DNA of 64,000 nt, taken from assembly GCA_036399055.1 (NCBI GenBank), contig DASWNX010000029.1:124001-188000 (forward strand). The letters are read 5' to 3'. Source of the DNA: Jatrophihabitans sp. GTDB taxonomy: Bacteria > Actinomycetota > Actinomycetes > Mycobacteriales > Jatrophihabitantaceae. A model generated the notes under the pieces. The model saw only the letters and a program-made list of their open reading frames with translations, ran no database searches and was not told where the DNA came from. Positions 56,301 through 64,000 of this stretch are shown here, in pieces. The stretch's first letter is position 1. Each line of letters starts with the position of its first letter. The position numbers and the translations under genes are program-made.

Positions 56301-59300
56301 AGCCTGTCCTACGTCAGCTCACCGGACGTCAGCACCGTCACCGACGAGGCCGGCAAGCCGCTGATCGAGCTGCACCCGCCCTATGACGTCGACAGCTACC
56401 CGGCCGACGGCCTCACCGCCCCACAGCAGACCTGGACGGCGCCGGCCGACGAGACCGTCACGGTGAACCCCAACCTCACTGCGGCCGCAGGCGTGAACGG
56501 CCAGGTGACCTTCACCGTCAAGCGCTCCGGCGGCCTGCTGGCCAAGCGCGCCATCGAGATCACCGACGGCGCCGCCAGCACCCCCGCGTTCTCCCTCGAC
56601 GTGCACGCCGGCGACGAGCTGTTCTTCGACTTCTGGGTGGCCGACCCGGCCCTGAAGGCCAAAATCAGCGGCGGTTCCGTCCAGGTCACCCGTCCCGGGC
56701 TCACTCCGTCCGGCGCGCCCAGCACCATCCACAGCGCGGTGACCCCCGGCCTGCTCGCCGCCTCGTACCGCGGGTGGAGCTACTTCGGTTACAACGGCGC
56801 AGGCGCCCGGGCAAGCCAGCCGATCGCCGAGGCCGATCTGAGCCAGACCTTCGACCAGGACTCGGCCTATGACCCCAGCACCGCCAAGGCCCACCCCTTC
56901 CTGCCGTTCCCGGAGGAGAAGTCCTGGCGGGGTGCCGATGACTCGGCCTGGGTCAAGGCCTCCACGGTGAGCGCATCCCGGCAGGGCCTGGACCAGATCG
57001 ACGTTCCGGTGGCCGGCGACGTCGCCGGCGCGCGGGCAGTGGCGCGGCTCAGCCACACCACCCAGGACGCCGTGGGCGGCGAGCTGTCGTTCCTGTCCGG
57101 CTCCACGTCCAAGGGCGGCACCGAGAGCGAGGTGGACTACCTCGACCTCAACGGCGACCGGTTCCCTGACATCGTCAGCAACGGAAAGGTGCAGTACAGC
57201 ACCCAGAACGGTGGCTTGGAGTCCAGCAGCAAGGCAGTGCCCGGCTTGGGCAGCCCGCGCGACAGCGACGCCTCGGCGACCAATTTCGGGGTGGGTGGCA
57301 GCCCGGCGCACTTCGCCGCGAATGGCCGCGGCGAGATCGACACCGCCGACCAGGCGCCGGTGCGCGGCAACAAGACCGGCAGCCAGCTGACGCCGCTCGG
57401 CCTTCAGGTGCAGGCCGGCCTCGGCGAGGGCACCTCCAAGCCGAAGTCGGACCTGCTCGACGTCAACGGCGACGGTTTGCCTGACCGCGTCACCCGTAAC
57501 GGCGCGCAGTTGATGGTGGCGCTCAACCTGGGCTACGGCTTCGCTGCGGCCGAGCCGTGGGGAACCGCGGTCATCAACGACGGCGCGAGCGAGAACGGCA
57601 CGATCGGCGCGAACCTTGGGTTCAACGACGGTATCTACGGATTCGGCGGCGGCCTGTCGCTGACGAAGAACAAGTCGCTCACCCGCGAGAACTTGGACGA
57701 CGTCAACGGCGACGGCCTGGCCGACCGGGTGCTGCCCGGCGGCAGCGGCGGGATGCGGGTCGGCCTCAACACCGGCAACGGCTTCGCCGCCCCGGTCGAC
57801 TGGGCTGGTGCTCTTAACGGGGCGTGCAAGGACGACACCAGCGTCGGGCTGGCCGACCTGGACTGGGACAACGCCCGGCTCTGCTCCGGCAGCACCAGCC
57901 TCGGCGCCGGCGCCTACTTCACCATCGGGATCGGCCCGCTGTGCGGCCCGGGCTGCTACGTGATCCTCAACCCGGGCGCCGACGGCGACCAGTCGATGGC
58001 TCGGGACGAGGCCAGCCTGCGCGACCTCGACGGCGACGGCTACGCCGACCACCTGGCCAGCTCCGACGACGGCTCGCTCACGGTGGCTCGCAACCGGACG
58101 GGCCGCACGAACCTGCTCAAGTCGGTGTCCCGCCCGCTGGGCGCCTCGTTCGCCCTGGAGTACACCCGCGACGGCAACACCTCCGCCAACCCCAATTCAC
58201 GCTGGGTGCTGACCAAGGTCAGCGTCGACGACGGGCACGCGAGCGACGGCACGGACTCTGTGACCGCCTACACCTACTCGGGTGGTGTCTACAGCCGCCT
58301 GGAGCGGGAGTTCTACGGCTACGCCCAGGTCACCGAGGCGCAGCTGGACACCGCGCACAACGATGACGTCTATCGCAGCACCGTGCAGGACTTCCGAGTC
58401 GACAGCTTCTACACCCACGGGCTGCTGGCCCGGGAACGGCTCTACCGCAGTGACGGAGCGCCGATGACCGACACGCAGAACACCTACGTCCTGCGCGACG
58501 TCACCACCGGAGTCGAGCCGGCTGACGGCGCGAGCACCTCGGCGCCGATCTTCCCGATGCTGACCCGCACCGATGAGCGGTTCCACGAGGCGCGGGCGAC
58601 GGCGCTCAAGACCACCGCGACCGTCAACCACTACACCGACTTCGGCGACATCGACGTGCGTACCGAATCGGGTGACACCGGCTCGGCCGACGATGTCATC
58701 GCCCGGATCAGCTACACGTCGTGCCCGGCGACCGGTGTCCGGACGGCGAACTCCATCACCGTCAACGGCGGCGGCACGCCCATGCGGCGGCGGGAGTCTA
58801 CGGTCGACTGCGCCACCGGAAATGTCACCCAAGTGCGCCAGTACCTGGCCGACGGCAGCGCCGCGGTCACCGATATCTCTTACACCGGTGATGGAAACAT
58901 TCTCAAGGTCACCGATCCGGGCAATGCTGGCGGGCAACGCGGCTGGCTGAGCTACGACTACGACGCGGCCACCGGAACCCAGGTCGCGAAGATCACCGAC
59001 AACTTCGGCCTGACTTCCACCGCCACCCACGACCTGCGGTTCGGCAGCGTGCTGACCCAGACCGACACCAACAACAACGCCACCACCTACGCCTACGACG
59101 AGTTCGGCCGGGCCACCAGTTTCACCGGCCCGTACGAGCAGGGCAGCGGCACTCCCACCATCCGGTTCGAGTACCACCCCGAGGCGGCGACGCCGTGGGC
59201 GATCACCCGGCACCTGGACAAGTTCCGCAGCGCCACCGACACCATCGACACCGTCGTGTTCATCGACGGCCTGGGCCGCACGCTTCAGACCAAGAAGGAC

Positions 59301-62024
59301 GCCACCGTCCACACCGGCGTGGCCAGCGCCGCGCAGGACGTGATGACGGTCAGCGGGCGCATCACCTACGACGCTTTCGGCCGACAGGTGACGCAGCGGT
59401 ACCCGGTGACCGAGCCGCTCGGCACGGCAGGGGTTCTCAACACGCACTACGACACCGTGACGGCAACCCTGTCCGCCTACGACGTGCTGGATCGCGTCGT
59501 CGCGGTTGTGTACCCGGACCGCACCAAGACGACCACCGACTACAGCTTCGGGTCCGATCGCGCCGGCGCCATCCAGTTCCAACAAATCGTCACCGACCCC
59601 AACGGGAACAAGAAGGTCTACTACCGCGACGTCCGCCAGGAGCTAGTCAGCCTGAAGGAGTTCCACACTCCCACCAACGGCGCCCAGCAGACCATCTGGA
59701 CCAGTTACGGCTATGACCCGCTGGGTCAGCTGGTCACGGTTGCCGATGACAAGGACAACGTGACCCGGCAGAGCTTCGACATGCTCGGTCGGCGCACGGT
59801 GATCGACAACCCGGACGCCGGCAAGACCACCACTTCCTATGACCTGGCGTCCAACCCGGTCGCGAAGGTGACGGCGAACCTGGCCGCGACCAGTCAGCAG
59901 GTCACGTACGGCTATGACGTGGACCGGCTGGTCTCGATCAGCTATCCGCGGTTCCCGGCCAACAACGTCACCTACAGCTACGGCGCACCCGGAGCGAGCG
60001 ACAACCGGGCTGGGCGGATCACCCACGTGACCGATCAGGCCGGCAGCGAGGACCGCTACTACGGCAAGCTGGGTGAGACCACCAAGGAGGTCCGGACTGT
60101 TGTCGGGTTCACCGGCAGCTCCCCCAAGACCTACACCACCTCCTATGTGTACGACACGTTCGGACGGCAGCAGTCGATGGCCTACCCCGACGGGGAGACG
60201 CTGACCTACCGCTACGACTCCGGCGGCATGGTGCAGGCCGCGAGCGGCGTCAAGGGCAACGGCAGCTACTCCTACGTCAACCGGCTGGAGTACGACAAGT
60301 TCGGCCAGAAGGCGTTCGTCAAAGACGGCAACGGCGTCCAGACCAGCTATGCCTTCGACCCGGTCATGCGCCGGCTCAGCAACCAGCAGGCCGGACCGCT
60401 CCTTGCGCCTAACGGAACCAACCTGGGTAACTTCCAGAACATCTCCTACACCTACGACAAGGTTGGCAACGTCACCTCTACGGCTAACGACATCGCGGTG
60501 CCGGCACCGCCGAACTTCGGCGGGCCCAGCACCCAGACATTCACCTACGACGATCTTGACCGGCTCACCGACGCTGCCGGTAAATACCAGTTCGCGCCGG
60601 ACAAGGTCAACCGCTACAGCTACGCGCTGGGCTATGACAACCTGCACAACACCACGGCCAAGAACCAGACCAACACGGTGGTGCAGGCATCCGGCACCCC
60701 GGTGACCCAGGGCAAGACGACGTACGACTACGACTACGACTACGCCGCCAGCCAGCCGCACGCCCCGTCCCACATCGGCGACAAGACCTACAGCTATGAC
60801 GCCAACGGCAACCAGGTCGGCTGGTCCGACGACACCAACGGCCAGCAACGGACGATCATCTGGGATGAGGAGAACCGCATCCAGTCCATCTTCGACAACG
60901 GCCAAGAGCAGGCTTACAAGTACGACGACGCCGGCCAGCGCGTCATCAAGCGGGGGCCGCAGGGCGAAACCGCCTACGTGAACCAGTGGTTCACCATGCG
61001 CAACGGCCAGATCGGCACCAAGCACGTCTTCATCGACACCACCCGGGTGGCGTCGAAGCTGGTCAAGGACAAGGCCTACGAAAAGGACACCTACTACTTC
61101 CACCCCGATCAGCTGTCCAGCACCAACGCGGTCACCGACTCAGGCGGCAAGCTTTATGAGCACCTGGAGTACTTCCCGTCGGGCGAGGCGTGGGTCGAGG
61201 AGAAGAGCAACACCCAACGCACGCCGTACCGGTTCGCCGGCAAGGAACTCGACGAGGAAACCGGCCTCTACTACTTCGGCGCCCGCTACTACGACCCGCG
61301 CACCGGACTGTGGCCGAGCACCGACCCAGCTCTCGGGGAGAACCTAACCAAGCTGTCGGAGGCCGGCGATGACTCGCCGACCCCGAACGTCGCCGCCCCG
61401 ACCTTCCTCAACCTCTACAACTACGCCGACGCCAACCCTGCTTCACGGGTGGATCAAGACGGGAGGGAATCAAAACTGCTCGGGTGGGCCAAAAAGGAAC
61501 TGAATAAACCCCGCCAGTTAGTCAATCCCAAAGTTATTAGCGCCCCAGTGAACATGCTCTGGGGGTTCGCGCAAGCAACGGGCGGCATTATAGCGTTTGT
61601 GGGAGGTGACACACTTACCCCCAAGCAAATGAAGGCAGTGCCTCGCCTCGGCAGGTTCGTCGGCAAGCGTATTGGAGCACCGACAAGACTTATAGGGCTT
61701 CATTACATGGCAACTGGCACTAATCGTGTTCGGCGTGGAGTTAAGCAAGGAGTCGCTGCCGCTAAAGAACCTGCATATCGGAAGCAATCCCTTCTTAAAT
61801 TTGGCTCGGATCTGTTAGATCAAACCGTTGTGCCCACCCAGGTAGATCGCGAAGCGCGAAAGGACTATTTACGCAAATGGGAGCAGCTCAAGATTGATGG
61901 GAAAGCGGACCTTAAATCCGTGACGCATGGCATTAATGTGGTTAAGCAGGGCGCATGGGATCTCGCAGGAGAAGCCACGCGTCGGATGTACCCGCGCCCG
62001 AGCGATTCAGAGCATCCTCAGTAG
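53400..62024 (+). CDS. Giant exported SpvB/FG-GAP/YD-repeat (RHS-type) protein
   Basis: 2874 residues. A long signal peptide (residues 1 to about 46: S-R-R-T-R-W, hydrophobic core, A-A-A-A-A-E) precedes a beta-rich domain. The SpvB/TcaB-like section starts at about 238 (S-Y-P-I-D-L-P ... L-G-Y-S-S-A-A-G-D-G-W-L-G-V-G-W). Six FG-GAP-like D-x-N-G-D-x-x-x-D calcium-type loops lie at about 603, 683, 1247, 1354, 1433 and 1541 (the last D-L-D-G-D-G-Y-A-D). YD repeats run about 1850-2520 (Y-D-E-F-G-R, Y-D-P-L-G-Q), and the RHS core ends with R-Y-Y-D-P-R-T-G-L-W-P-S-T-D-P (about 2630-2644). RHS shells encapsulate a C-terminal payload. Here residues about 2690-2874 are A/T-richer and unlike any toxin I know. 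A second copy follows at 62705. Confidence 0.93.
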   Translation: MGVSRMPVSRRTRWISGFTAFTLAVSLFTVVGPVAVPGAITAAAAAEPACVDSALPPTTYTVAEPGETTVIEQDAGTVEVPPTAVDQPITIIAESLCAAELPPLDAGMTNVTEGPRDGYRFLPHETFDANLHITVPYDDGLIPAGLTEQDVQIYYYDTAKKEWVPLQRDSLDKPADEVESVSNHFTDMIAATVTVPDHPENVSLNPTSVKDLKAGDPSSGVGLIDPPTGNNEGDARISYPIDLPEGRQDMAPELNLGYSSAAGDGWLGVGWDLSVPSVSIDTRWGVPRYGADGNERYVVGQNQLTPAVKQDPAQSGAGKKFFHSRVEGDFNTIVRHGDTPTDYWWEVTDSDGVRSFYGGDPENGAVAAARLADDKGNVFRWALRETRDLHGNAVHYDYQTVSDAGVAGGTVAGRQLYLRSIDYTRKGATAGPYTVKFIRDSELPGYSRRSDVVIDARGGFKMVTAELLSRIEVAFQGNPVRSYDLAYTEGAFHKKLLTSVTQRGAAGASLGTHTFNYYDDIRNADGGYDAFAAAVDWQVGDDGVTAGLLGHGKASAISGSLSKSVGGHLYAGFNATKPSKYGSFGAKVGFSHSSTDGKLALVDLNGDDLPDKVFKTSNGISVRFNTSGPDGTTDFGSPVATPSLPGIAKESANTTSFGAEVYLTANGIVNHAETFTKDTTYFSDVNGDGLTDLVNEGKVLFNHLDANGVPTFTANSNDTAVPIGSGILDSDGLVQDHTATRDQLNAKNPPVDVVRRWVAPFTGTVAVTGAAKLVQDTSSERASYTGADGVRVSIQRNDDELWSTAIGASDYTAKAPAGVDSIAVTKGDRLYFRVGSRSDGAYDQVSWDPVIDYQGVPAATDANGLQAHRFQASQDFTLAGRNGMQVQAPLDGTLRLTGDLRKLAATSDDITVLVTKNGQPIITKSMAAAATGDVPVQLDIPVAKGDAIALRVKVDSQIDLTQLDWTPSLSYVSSPDVSTVTDEAGKPLIELHPPYDVDSYPADGLTAPQQTWTAPADETVTVNPNLTAAAGVNGQVTFTVKRSGGLLAKRAIEITDGAASTPAFSLDVHAGDELFFDFWVADPALKAKISGGSVQVTRPGLTPSGAPSTIHSAVTPGLLAASYRGWSYFGYNGAGARASQPIAEADLSQTFDQDSAYDPSTAKAHPFLPFPEEKSWRGADDSAWVKASTVSASRQGLDQIDVPVAGDVAGARAVARLSHTTQDAVGGELSFLSGSTSKGGTESEVDYLDLNGDRFPDIVSNGKVQYSTQNGGLESSSKAVPGLGSPRDSDASATNFGVGGSPAHFAANGRGEIDTADQAPVRGNKTGSQLTPLGLQVQAGLGEGTSKPKSDLLDVNGDGLPDRVTRNGAQLMVALNLGYGFAAAEPWGTAVINDGASENGTIGANLGFNDGIYGFGGGLSLTKNKSLTRENLDDVNGDGLADRVLPGGSGGMRVGLNTGNGFAAPVDWAGALNGACKDDTSVGLADLDWDNARLCSGSTSLGAGAYFTIGIGPLCGPGCYVILNPGADGDQSMARDEASLRDLDGDGYADHLASSDDGSLTVARNRTGRTNLLKSVSRPLGASFALEYTRDGNTSANPNSRWVLTKVSVDDGHASDGTDSVTAYTYSGGVYSRLEREFYGYAQVTEAQLDTAHNDDVYRSTVQDFRVDSFYTHGLLARERLYRSDGAPMTDTQNTYVLRDVTTGVEPADGASTSAPIFPMLTRTDERFHEARATALKTTATVNHYTDFGDIDVRTESGDTGSADDVIARISYTSCPATGVRTANSITVNGGGTPMRRRESTVDCATGNVTQVRQYLADGSAAVTDISYTGDGNILKVTDPGNAGGQRGWLSYDYDAATGTQVAKITDNFGLTSTATHDLRFGSVLTQTDTNNNATTYAYDEFGRATSFTGPYEQGSGTPTIRFEYHPEAATPWAITRHLDKFRSATDTIDTVVFIDGLGRTLQTKKDATVHTGVASAAQDVMTVSGRITYDAFGRQVTQRYPVTEPLGTAGVLNTHYDTVTATLSAYDVLDRVVAVVYPDRTKTTTDYSFGSDRAGAIQFQQIVTDPNGNKKVYYRDVRQELVSLKEFHTPTNGAQQTIWTSYGYDPLGQLVTVADDKDNVTRQSFDMLGRRTVIDNPDAGKTTTSYDLASNPVAKVTANLAATSQQVTYGYDVDRLVSISYPRFPANNVTYSYGAPGASDNRAGRITHVTDQAGSEDRYYGKLGETTKEVRTVVGFTGSSPKTYTTSYVYDTFGRQQSMAYPDGETLTYRYDSGGMVQAASGVKGNGSYSYVNRLEYDKFGQKAFVKDGNGVQTSYAFDPVMRRLSNQQAGPLLAPNGTNLGNFQNISYTYDKVGNVTSTANDIAVPAPPNFGGPSTQTFTYDDLDRLTDAAGKYQFAPDKVNRYSYALGYDNLHNTTAKNQTNTVVQASGTPVTQGKTTYDYDYDYAASQPHAPSHIGDKTYSYDANGNQVGWSDDTNGQQRTIIWDEENRIQSIFDNGQEQAYKYDDAGQRVIKRGPQGETAYVNQWFTMRNGQIGTKHVFIDTTRVASKLVKDKAYEKDTYYFHPDQLSSTNAVTDSGGKLYEHLEYFPSGEAWVEEKSNTQRTPYRFAGKELDEETGLYYFGARYYDPRTGLWPSTDPALGENLTKLSEAGDDSPTPNVAAPTFLNLYNYADANPASRVDQDGRESKLLGWAKKELNKPRQLVNPKVISAPVNMLWGFAQATGGIIAFVGGDTLTPKQMKAVPRLGRFVGKRIGAPTRLIGLHYMATGTNRVRRGVKQGVAAAKEPAYRKQSLLKFGSDLLDQTVVPTQVDREARKDYLRKWEQLKIDGKADLKSVTHGINVVKQGAWDLAGEATRRMYPRPSDSEHPQ

Positions 62025-62294
62025 TAGCCATGCACTCGTGTTGTCGGTTGAACCATGCAGGGCGGCCCTACGACCCCATCGTCGCCGCGAACTAAGCGTG
62101 CCGGCTCACTAAGGGAGCGTGGGGCTGCCGCCTGCCCACAGCAGGAAGCCTGCGACACGCAGCCGCTCACTTAGGCATCCCAGCGGACGGTAAGCCAGTG
62201 CGCGTTCTGGCACTAAGAAGCTCAATCGGCTACTTCCCGGGTGGAGTCCCATGAGCCGCCCTAGAAGGATCCGCCGGCGCCTGCTGGGCGAAGG

Positions 62295-62546
62295 GTGGTA
62301 GTCCGGCTGGCCAACGTCGCACTCATGGACAGCCCGGTGTAGTTCTCCGCCGGTACCGCGCTGGCCTATGGCGCCGCCGGCGAGGACGACGGCCCTGTCA
62401 CCGACGTGCTGTCCGAGCCCGATGTGGTGTGGACCATTCCTACACCGCTTGAGCCGGTGAACGTCGCTCGCGTTCCACGATCTCGCTGGTTAGGCCGCTG
62501 GGCTGATCAGGAGAGATTGCGTCTTATGCCTTGCAGTGTGACTTGA
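62295..62546 (+). pseudogene. Possible decayed gene fragment between the RHS copies
   Basis: Reading from GTG 62295, a frame with coding-like bias (V-V-V-R-L-A-N-V-A-L-M-D-S-P-V) meets TAG at 62340, then continues open to 62546 (F-S-A-G-T-A-L-A-Y-G-A-A-G-E-D-D-G). Codons 62343-62460 have strong G/C third positions, so this was probably translated once. No family recognised. It could be a remnant of an immunity gene or of a shortened insertion. Confidence 0.3.
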
Positions 62547-62570
62547 CTCACTGTTACGGTCCTTACTCAC

Positions 62571-62704
62571 ATCGGTCATATAGGTGCTTGGTGGCGAATA
62601 AGTCCACCCCCGGCACCTCCTGTCTTATGCCCTTGAACTCGCCTTTCGGCGTAGGTCAGTCGGCTCGGGCTGGGCTGCCCGGTCCGGCTGCCTGAGGGGG
62701 CGTC
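62571..62704 (+). promoter_or_regulatory. Conserved 5' region of the second RHS gene
   Basis: ATCGGTCATATAGGTGCTTG then GTGGCGAATAAG (62571-62602) is the counterpart of the block at 53281. The distance to the start codon is 134 bases against 119 for the first gene, so the spacing has drifted while the block was kept. TTGACT occurs just upstream (62543). Confidence 0.55.
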
Positions 62705-64000
62705 ATGGGCGTTTCGCGCGTGCCTGTTTCTCGTCGGATTTCGCCTCGGACGCGATGGATCAGCGGATCTACCGCCCTGGTCATGGTCGTCTCGCTGTTC
62801 ACGGTGGTGGCGCCGATCGGGGTGCCCGGCGCCCCGACGGCGGCGATGGCGGTGGATCCGGCGTGCGTTGACAGTTCGCTGCCGCCGCCGAGCACCACCA
62901 CGGCCGCTCCGGGTGCGACGACCGTGATCACCCAGGACGGCAGCACGGTGGAGGTGCCGCCGACGGCGGTGGACGCGCCGACGGCGATCGAGGCCGACTC
63001 GTTGTGCGCCTCGCAGCTGCCGCCGCTGGACTCGGGCATGACGAATGTGACCGAGGGCCTTCGCGATGGTTACCGCTTCACCCCGCACATGACCTTCGAC
63101 GCCGATCTGCACATCACGGTGCCCTATGACGACGCGTTGATCCCGGCCGGGTTGGCCGAGCAGGACGTGCAGATCTTCTACTACGACACGGCCCAGCTGC
63201 AGTGGGTGCCGCTGCAGCGGGACAGCCTGGATCAGACTGCCGACCAGGTGGAGAGCCTGTCCAACCACTTCACCGACATGATCGCGGCGACGGTGACGGT
63301 GCCCGACCACCCGGAGAACGTGTCTTTGAACCCGACCAGCATCAAGGACCTCAAGGCCGGCGACCCGTCGAGCGGTGTCGGCCTGGTGCAGCCGCCGTCG
63401 GGCAACAGCGAGGGTGACGCGCGGATCTCCTATCCGATCGACCTGCCCGATGGCCGGCAGGGCATGGCGCCCGAGTTGGGCCTGGGCTACTCGTCCGCCG
63501 CCGGCAACGGCTGGCTCGGCGTGGGCTGGGACCTGTCGGTCCCCAGCATCGGCATTGATACCCGGTGGGGCGTGCCGCGCTACGACGCGGCCAACGAGAC
63601 CGAGACCTATGTGGTCGGCGGCGGTCAGCTGACCCCGGTCGCCAACCGCGGCCCGGAGGTGCCGCGCACCGCGGAGAAGGTCTTCCGCTCCCGCGTCGAG
63701 GGCGAGTTCAACAAGATCGTCCGGCACGGCAGCACGCCCGCCAACTACTGGTGGGAGGTCACCGACTCCGACGGCACGCGCTCGTTCTTCGGCGGTGACC
63801 CGGAGTCCGGCCCGGTAGCCGCGGCCCGGCTGGCCGACGATGCCGGCAACATCTTCCGGTGGGCGCTGCGCGAGACCCGGGAGCTGCACGGCAACGCGGT
63901 GCGCTATGACTACCAGACGGTGACCGACGCCGGGGTGGCCGGCGGCACCGTGCTCGGGCGGCAGCTGTACCTGCGGACGATCGATTACACGCGGAAGGGC
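62705..64000 (+). CDS. Second RHS-type protein, N-terminal 432 codons
   Basis: Open from ATG 62705 to the right edge without a stop. It is a close paralogue of the protein at 53400: same signal-peptide layout (with a small insertion after S-R-R), same beta domain (I-T-V-P-Y-D-D-A-L-I-P-A-G-L), same SpvB opening (S-Y-P-I-D-L-P-D-G-R-Q-G-M-A-P-E-L), and mostly identical residues from about 110 on. Differences are concentrated in the signal peptide and in loops. The C-terminal payload lies outside the window, so whether it differs cannot be seen. Confidence 0.93.
   Translation, partial: MGVSRVPVSRRISPRTRWISGSTALVMVVSLFTVVAPIGVPGAPTAAMAVDPACVDSSLPPPSTTTAAPGATTVITQDGSTVEVPPTAVDAPTAIEADSLCASQLPPLDSGMTNVTEGLRDGYRFTPHMTFDADLHITVPYDDALIPAGLAEQDVQIFYYDTAQLQWVPLQRDSLDQTADQVESLSNHFTDMIAATVTVPDHPENVSLNPTSIKDLKAGDPSSGVGLVQPPSGNSEGDARISYPIDLPDGRQGMAPELGLGYSSAAGNGWLGVGWDLSVPSIGIDTRWGVPRYDAANETETYVVGGGQLTPVANRGPEVPRTAEKVFRSRVEGEFNKIVRHGSTPANYWWEVTDSDGTRSFFGGDPESGPVAAARLADDAGNIFRWALRETRELHGNAVRYDYQTVTDAGVAGGTVLGRQLYLRTIDYTRKG

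Larger units (their letters stand above)
62025..62704. other. 680-bp gap between RHS copies, no intact gene
   Basis: Immediately downstream of an RHS-type gene one expects an immunity gene; no frame here has a start, ribosome site and coding bias together. What is visible is the decayed frame at 62295-62546 and the conserved promoter-like block from 62571. Composition at 62025-62250 is mixed and shows no hairpin strong enough to call a terminator. Confidence 0.6.

Noticed and set aside
61927..62112. A 61-codon frame at the end of the first RHS gene as immunity gene
   Set aside because: It overlaps the RHS frame, starts with no ribosome site and encodes no plausible fold.
62576..63889. A minus-strand gene opposite the second RHS copy
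   Set aside because: His/Arg/Gly-rich shadow product; the same shadow appears opposite the first RHS copy.

Overview
The window is a chromosomal segment of a high-G+C actinobacterium. The evidence is strong G/C bias at third codon positions, many GTG/TTG starts, and a scaffold of conserved genes on the minus strand in a classic actinobacterial order: lepA - hemW - hrcA - dnaJ - rsmE - hit - phoH - ybeY - corC/hlyC - cytidine-deaminase-like - era - recO - uppS - glyS - dusB - ppdK - ybjN - dgt - dnaG. The genus cannot be fixed from the sequence; the gene content would suit a Frankiales/Jatrophihabitans-like or related actinomycete.

Layout. 1-3.2 kb: 3' part of a large secreted repeat protein running off the left edge, a decayed-looking stretch and tRNA-Met(CAT). 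3.3-9.6 kb: a DrrAB-like ABC exporter, a helical conserved protein, a thioesterase, a NodS-like methyltransferase, two small conserved proteins and a VOC protein. 9.7-12 kb: an A/T-richer type II restriction-modification pair (C5 methyltransferase plus divergent HNH nuclease) beside tRNA-Asn. 12.2-28.9 kb: dnaG to recO, with accessory insertions (Tat-exported TagC-like propeller, SagB-like oxidoreductase, PAP2 phosphatase). 29-30.2 kb: a three-gene TetR micro-operon with three operator-like palindromes. 30.3-42.5 kb: an MFS gene and the era to hemW housekeeping run, with a CIRCE element before dnaJ. 42.7-51.2 kb: acyl-CoA and small-molecule metabolism genes, two with leaderless-type promoters. 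51.2-53.2 kb: lepA. 53.4-64 kb: a 2874-residue exported SpvB/FG-GAP/YD-repeat (RHS-type) protein with an A/T-rich unrecognised C-terminal tip, then a 680-bp gap with no intact gene, then the 5' end of a second close paralogue running off the right edge.

How it fits together. Most minus-strand genes form the translation / RNA-maintenance / replication-priming core (LepA, YbeY, Era, RsmE, DusB, GlyS, DnaG, Dgt), isoprenoid carrier synthesis (UppS) and heat-shock control (HrcA, DnaJ, CIRCE). The accessory material is dominated by exported beta-rich proteins and by short tandem duplications (15-29 bp) at gene ends, in linkers and between genes. The most likely home of undescribed biology is the paired RHS-type locus at the right end, whose first member carries a possible effector tip without an evident immunity gene.
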